DNA from: Owenia fusiformis
Taxonomy: Eukaryota > Annelida > Polychaeta > Sabellida > Oweniidae
NCBI GenBank assembly: GCA_903813345.2
Contig: CAIIXF020000011.1
Span: 18,833,754-18,897,753, forward strand
Direction of reading: 5' to 3'
Length of the DNA: 64,000 bases
Below are positions 62,139 through 64,000 of this stretch, one piece after another. A program made the translations under genes and the position numbers. Numbering within the stretch: the first letter of the stretch is position 1; the number at the start of each line of letters is the position of its first letter. The notes below the pieces were generated by a model. It was not told where the DNA came from. It worked only from the letters and a program-made list of their open reading frames with translations, and did not search any database.

Positions 62139-64000
62139 TCTTAGTTCCATACTACTAAACCATATATATCATCATAGAGAGATATATACCTGAAATTCGT
62201 TAATGTCAGATATGATATTGTACAATTTGTCAAGTTTTGAACAGCTTTAAAACCTTAAACCTTCTCAAAACCCATCTAAATTATGTTTTACCTCTTAGTT
62301 CCACACTACTATATATTACCAACCATATATTATATGATCATTGAGAGATAGATGTAAAAAACGAATAAGGGCCATCCACAGTTAAACCTAAAATTAATAA
62401 ATTCCAGACCTGTTATTGTACAATTCTTAATATTTTTAACTTGTTTAAAACCTGTCTAACTTATGTTTAATATATTAGTTCAGCACTACTAAACCATATA
62501 TGTCATCAAAAAGGGATAGGTGTAAAAAAACATAAGGCTCGTCCAAGGTAGTACCGAAAATTCATTAATATCAGCTCTGATATTGTACAATTCGTAAAAA
62601 TTTGAACTTGTTGAAATCCTTAAACTTCTTTAAAACCCATCTTAATTATAATTTACAAATTAGCTCCACACTACTAAACAATATATACATATATCATCAA
62701 AAAGGGATAGATGTTAAAAATATAAGGGCCAAGCAAGATTATACTTAAAATTCGTTAATTCCTGATATTGTACAATACGCCAAGATTTTGAACTTGTTTG
62801 AAACGTTAAGCTTCTTTAAACCTATCTAAATTATGTTTTACATATTTCCACACTACTAAACCAAATATATCATGAAAAGGGGATAGGTTTAAAAAACATA
62901 TGGACCAACCAAGGTTATACTTGAAATTTGTTAATTGCAGACCTGATATTGTACAATTCTTCGAATTGTTTAAATCCTTAAACCTTCTTAAAATGCATCT
63001 AAATTTTTTTTACATCATAGTTCCACACTACAAAACCATACATATCATCAAAGAGGGACAGATGTAGAAAATATAAGGCTCATCCAAGGTCTTACCTAAA
63101 ATTTGCAAATTCAGACTTGATATTGTACAATTCTTCAAAACTTGTTGGAATCCTAAAACCTTCTCAAAATTCATCTAAATTATATTTTACATCTTAGTTC
63201 CATACCATAAAACCAGGAATATCATCAAAGGGGGATATAGGTGTAAAATATAGATGTAAAAAACAAAAGGGTCGTCCACGGTCATACGTGAAATTCAAAA
63301 ATACAGATCTGATATTATACAGTTCTTCAAATTTTGGACTCATTAAAATCCTTAAACACTCTTCAAAACCATCTTAATCATTTTTGCATCTTAGATCCAC
63401 ACTACAAAACAATACATATCGTCAAAGAGTGACAGATGTAAAAATATAAGGCCTATCCAAGGTCTTACCTGAAATTCGTAAATTTAGACCTGATATTGTA
63501 CAATTCTTCAAATTTTGAACTCATTAAGATCCTTAAACCTTCTTAAAATTCATATACATTATATTTTACATCTTAGTTCCACACTATAAAACCATGAATA
63601 TCATCAAAGAGGGAAGGATGTAAAAAACGTAAGGCTCGTCCAAGGCCATACCGGAAATTCATAAATTCAGACCTGATATTGTACAATTCTTCAAATTTTG
63701 GACTCATTTAAAATCCTTAAACCTTCAAATCCATCTAAATTATTTTTACTCATTAGTTTCACACTACAAAACCATACATATCATCAAAGAGGGACAGATG
63801 TAAAAATATAAGGCCCATCCAAGGTCTTACCTGAAATTCGTAAATTTAGACCTGATATTGTACAATTCTTCAAATTTTGAACTCATTAAGATCCTTAAAC
63901 CTTCTTAAAATTCATCTACATTATATTTTACATCTTAGTTCCACACTATAAAACCATGAATATCATCAAAGAGGGAAGGATGTAAAAATTGTAAGGCTCG

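Larger units (their letters stand above)
60311..64000 (-). repeat. ~180-bp satellite, reverse array (about 12 copies, continues past window)
   Basis: Same satellite in opposite orientation. The TTTTACATCTTAGTTCCACA landmark recurs at about 60362, 60840, 62286, 62466, 62650, 62840, 63010, 63190, 63384, 63566, 63746 and 63926. It is interrupted by ~340 bp of unrelated sequence (60440-60780) and the element at 60850-62138. Near the window end, units 360 bp apart (63421 and 63781) are nearly identical, showing a dimeric higher-order repeat. Confidence 0.92.

Noticed and set aside
1-64000. CRISPR arrays, bacterial operons or tRNA/rRNA genes
   Set aside because: The tandem repeats lack unique spacers, the genes are intron-containing metazoan genes, and I saw no cloverleaf or rRNA sequence by eye.

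Overview
Animal genomic DNA, AT-rich and repeat-dense, with two multi-exon genes on the + strand. There are no bacterial-style gene clusters: coding sequence is a small fraction of the window and lies in short exons with canonical GT-AG borders. The organism is a bilaterian invertebrate. Several intron positions and exon lengths match vertebrate dystrophin, but the repeats (Tc1/mariner fossils, MITEs with 5-bp duplications, many minisatellites) are of the kind common in marine invertebrates. I cannot name the phylum from the sequence alone.

Region 1 (1-48979) is the 3' half of a dystrophin gene (DMD orthologue): 17 exons, 1162 residues, in continuous phase. They encode the last spectrin repeats, the WW domain, the EF-hand region, the ZZ zinc finger, the C-terminal coiled coils and a natural stop. 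The gene starts upstream of the window. The exons matching human DMD exons 53, 54, 55, 69 and 70 have the same lengths as in human, and human exons 60-64 correspond to a single exon of identical total length. A 21-kb intron sits where human intron 55 lies. It contains a candidate alternative first exon (10862-10942) that splices in phase onto the exon-56 homologue, the same arrangement that produces Dp116 in vertebrates.

Region 2 (48980-52516) holds the dystrophin 3' UTR, a minisatellite that overlaps the last codons, and an ~0.8-kb element with terminal inverted repeats.

Region 3 (52517-58246) is the 5' part of a CHST15-like Golgi sulfotransferase gene: seven exons, 422 residues, with a signal anchor and both PAPS-binding motifs. 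Its last exon or exons are outside the window or missing.

Region 4 (about 58740-64000) is an ~180-bp satellite in two opposed arrays around a ~300-bp spacer. The right array is interrupted by a 1289-bp element with perfect 49-bp inverted repeats, a 5-bp target duplication, ten copies of a GGAGCGTTTC motif and a tiny two-exon reading frame. This element is the best candidate for something undescribed.
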